Positions 62,464-64,000 of a DNA stretch of 64,000 nucleotides are shown one piece after another (position 1 is the first letter of the stretch; each line of letters begins with the position of its first letter). Origin of the DNA: Thermochromatium tepidum ATCC 43061 (GTDB lineage Bacteria; Pseudomonadota; Gammaproteobacteria; Chromatiales; Chromatiaceae); assembly GCF_009664085.1 (NCBI RefSeq), contig NZ_CP039268.1, positions 1,783,501-1,847,500 of the forward strand, in the 5' to 3' direction. A program made the position numbers and the translations under genes. The notes beneath the pieces are model-generated. The model was not told the DNA's origin and did no database searches. It worked only from the letters and a program-made list of their open reading frames with translations.

Positions 62464-62479
62464 TCAGATTTGCAACCCC

Positions 62480-64000
62480 TCAATTCGACGTGGCGTCCCG
62501 GTTTTCAGGCACACCGCGCGAGAGCCGATGACGACTGACGACCGCTTGCAGATAGACATGGTCCGGATCAGCGGCGACGGCCTTGTCCCAGACCGCCCAG
62601 GCCTCAGCGTGCCGACCCAGCGCCCAGAGTACCTCACCCAGATGGGCGGCGATCTCACCGTCTTGAAGCAGCGCATTGGCCTGCTGGAGGTACTCCAGCG
62701 CCCGCTCTAGATCGCCGAGACGATAATAGACCCAACCTAGGCTGTCGAGGATCGCCGGTTCATCGGGCTTGAGTGCGTGGGCGCGCTCGATGAGTGCGAG
62801 CGCCTCCTCGAAACGATCAGTCTGGTCGGCCAGGGTGTAACCGAGGGCGTTTAGGGCATCGGCATGCTCTGGGTCCGACGCGATGATCTGGCGCAGATCG
62901 CGCTCGCCGAGTTCGATCCAGCCGTGCTTCATGGCGTGAAGACCGCGTGCATAGAGCAGGGAATCGTTTTCTGGAAAGACCGCGAGCGCCTCGTCATAGA
63001 CCGCCCGCGCCTCTTCCGAACGCCCCACCTCCTCAAGGATCTCGGCCTCGACCATGAACAACGCCAGCGCGTTGTCCGATGACTGGTCACGCATCTGTTG
63101 CAGGATCTCGCGCGCCTGGCTCACCTCGCCGCGCTTGGCGCGTAGAAAGGCCAGACGCACACGCGCGTCGTCGGCGTGCGCCCCGCCGACCCTGGCATAC
63201 CAGTCGAGCGCGGTCGCGATATCCTCGGCACGCTCGGCGGTCTGGCCAAGATAGAAGGCGGCCTCGTCCTGGCGCTGTCCGGTCTCGTAAAGTCGCCCGA
63301 AATGGAGCCGGGCACCGGCCAGGTCTTCCAATTGGAGCGAGAGGATGCCAACGGCAAAGAGGATGTCGGGATCCTTGGGGTATTCGCGAAGCATCGACTC
63401 GAAGACCTGGCGTGCGCTCGAGAACTCGCGCTCGTCGACCAGCAGTTGGCCATAGAGCATCTTGAGCGACCGGGCACCGGGATTGGCCTCGACGAATGAC
63501 TCCAGCAAGGCGCGCGCCTCGGCGCGCTTGTCGTCCGAGAGCAGCAGACGCACCAACAACAACCGCGGCTCGTCCCAGTCCGGACGCAGCGCCATGGCGC
63601 GGCGCGCCGCGCGCTCGGCGACCTCGGGGTGCGAGAGTCCGGCCGCAAGCATAGCCAGGGCCTGATGGGCGTCCGCGCGCTCGGGGAAACGCTCGATCAG
63701 TGCCTCCATCATCGCGAGGCGCTCTTGCGGCGTCGGCAGCCGCGCCAGGATCGCCGCCGCCTTGGCAAAGGCCGCCTCACCGCCCTGCCCAGACAGCTCG
63801 ACCAGGCGCTGGAGATGGATCAGGGCCCCCTCACGATCCCCCGCCTTGAGGCGCAGGAAGGCCGCCACCTGATGGGCATCCGGCGCAGTGGGCGCAAGGG
63901 TGAGCCACAGCACCATGGCCTCGTCGGCAACTGCATCGTCCTCGGCGCCAATGGCTGCGCGCACCGCCAGTTCGGCCAGCTCGGGCGCCCGGGTCAACTC
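62480..64000 (-). CDS. Tetratricopeptide-repeat protein (N-terminus outside window)
   Basis: The frame is open through the right edge, so the true start lies beyond it; about 506 residues are visible. Roughly ten TPR-like units are seen, for example ARLHFGRLYETGQRQDEAAF, ALNALGYTLADQTDRFEEAL and ILDSLGWVYYRLGDLERALE. It matches the TPR protein commonly found upstream of lolB-ispE in gammaproteobacteria, predicted to be an envelope lipoprotein. The signal region is not visible. Confidence 0.85.
   Translation of the reverse strand, partial: ELTRAPELAELAVRAAIGAEDDAVADEAMVLWLTLAPTAPDAHQVAAFLRLKAGDREGALIHLQRLVELSGQGGEAAFAKAAAILARLPTPQERLAMMEALIERFPERADAHQALAMLAAGLSHPEVAERAARRAMALRPDWDEPRLLLVRLLLSDDKRAEARALLESFVEANPGARSLKMLYGQLLVDEREFSSARQVFESMLREYPKDPDILFAVGILSLQLEDLAGARLHFGRLYETGQRQDEAAFYLGQTAERAEDIATALDWYARVGGAHADDARVRLAFLRAKRGEVSQAREILQQMRDQSSDNALALFMVEAEILEEVGRSEEARAVYDEALAVFPENDSLLYARGLHAMKHGWIELGERDLRQIIASDPEHADALNALGYTLADQTDRFEEALALIERAHALKPDEPAILDSLGWVYYRLGDLERALEYLQQANALLQDGEIAAHLGEVLWALGRHAEAWAVWDKAVAADPDHVYLQAVVSRHRLSRGVPENRDATSN

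Overview
The window looks like chromosome of a purple sulfur gammaproteobacterium (Chromatiaceae, in the range of Allochromatium, Thermochromatium and Thiocapsa). The basis is a high-GC housekeeping backbone in gammaproteobacterial order, plus the hynS-isp1-isp2-hynL [NiFe] hydrogenase layout known from Thiocapsa roseopersicina and Allochromatium vinosum. Species assignment is inference.

Backbone, left part (1-21.9 kb): a lipoprotein peptide-binding protein cut by the window edge, fabI, then the conserved proteostasis block read on the minus strand (tig, clpP, clpX, lon, hupB, tRNA-Val, tRNA-Asp and ppiD). This is followed by hemN, prmB, an IscR-type regulator, a DUF1249 protein, a thioredoxin, adk, htpG and pgm, then a candidate structured small RNA and a SOUL-family protein. 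Right part (57.8-64 kb): holA, pth, rplY, prs, tRNA-Gln, ispE and a TPR protein cut by the edge.

Middle part (22-41.5 kb): a collapsed group II intron sits just behind the terminator of a small heat-shock protein gene whose promoter is overlaid by a CIRCE operator. Then come the carboxynorspermidine polyamine genes and the hydrogenase operon behind an FNR-type promoter. A decayed second copy of the 3' end of the carboxynorspermidine dehydrogenase gene begins at the hynL stop codon, next to an Orn/Lys/Arg decarboxylase. The hydrogenase operon therefore appears to have been inserted into a polyamine locus. xthA, a small membrane methyltransferase, yyaL, mobA and a DegQ-type protease follow. Short repeats with related ends (TIR near AGGAAACGCTGAATCA) are scattered through this part and beyond.

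Accessory island (41.46-57.6 kb): two near-identical AAA-ATPase-like/PD-(D/E)XK genes in 1.87-kb direct repeats flank a frameshifted TPR-GT41 glycosyltransferase and a C-methyltransferase. Next is a type III-like restriction-modification locus (mod, MNT/HEPT toxin-antitoxin pair, truncated res copy, DUF4258/DUF2283 pair, full res). The mod gene carries an intein with a Vsr-like (DUF559) endonuclease domain exactly inside methyltransferase motif I. The intein is itself interrupted, about 17 residues in, by two 29-bp type I-E-like CRISPR repeats at 61-bp period plus a REP-like palindrome. This shifts the frame and splits the gene, and it is the most unusual object in the window. An attC-like site lies just upstream of mod.
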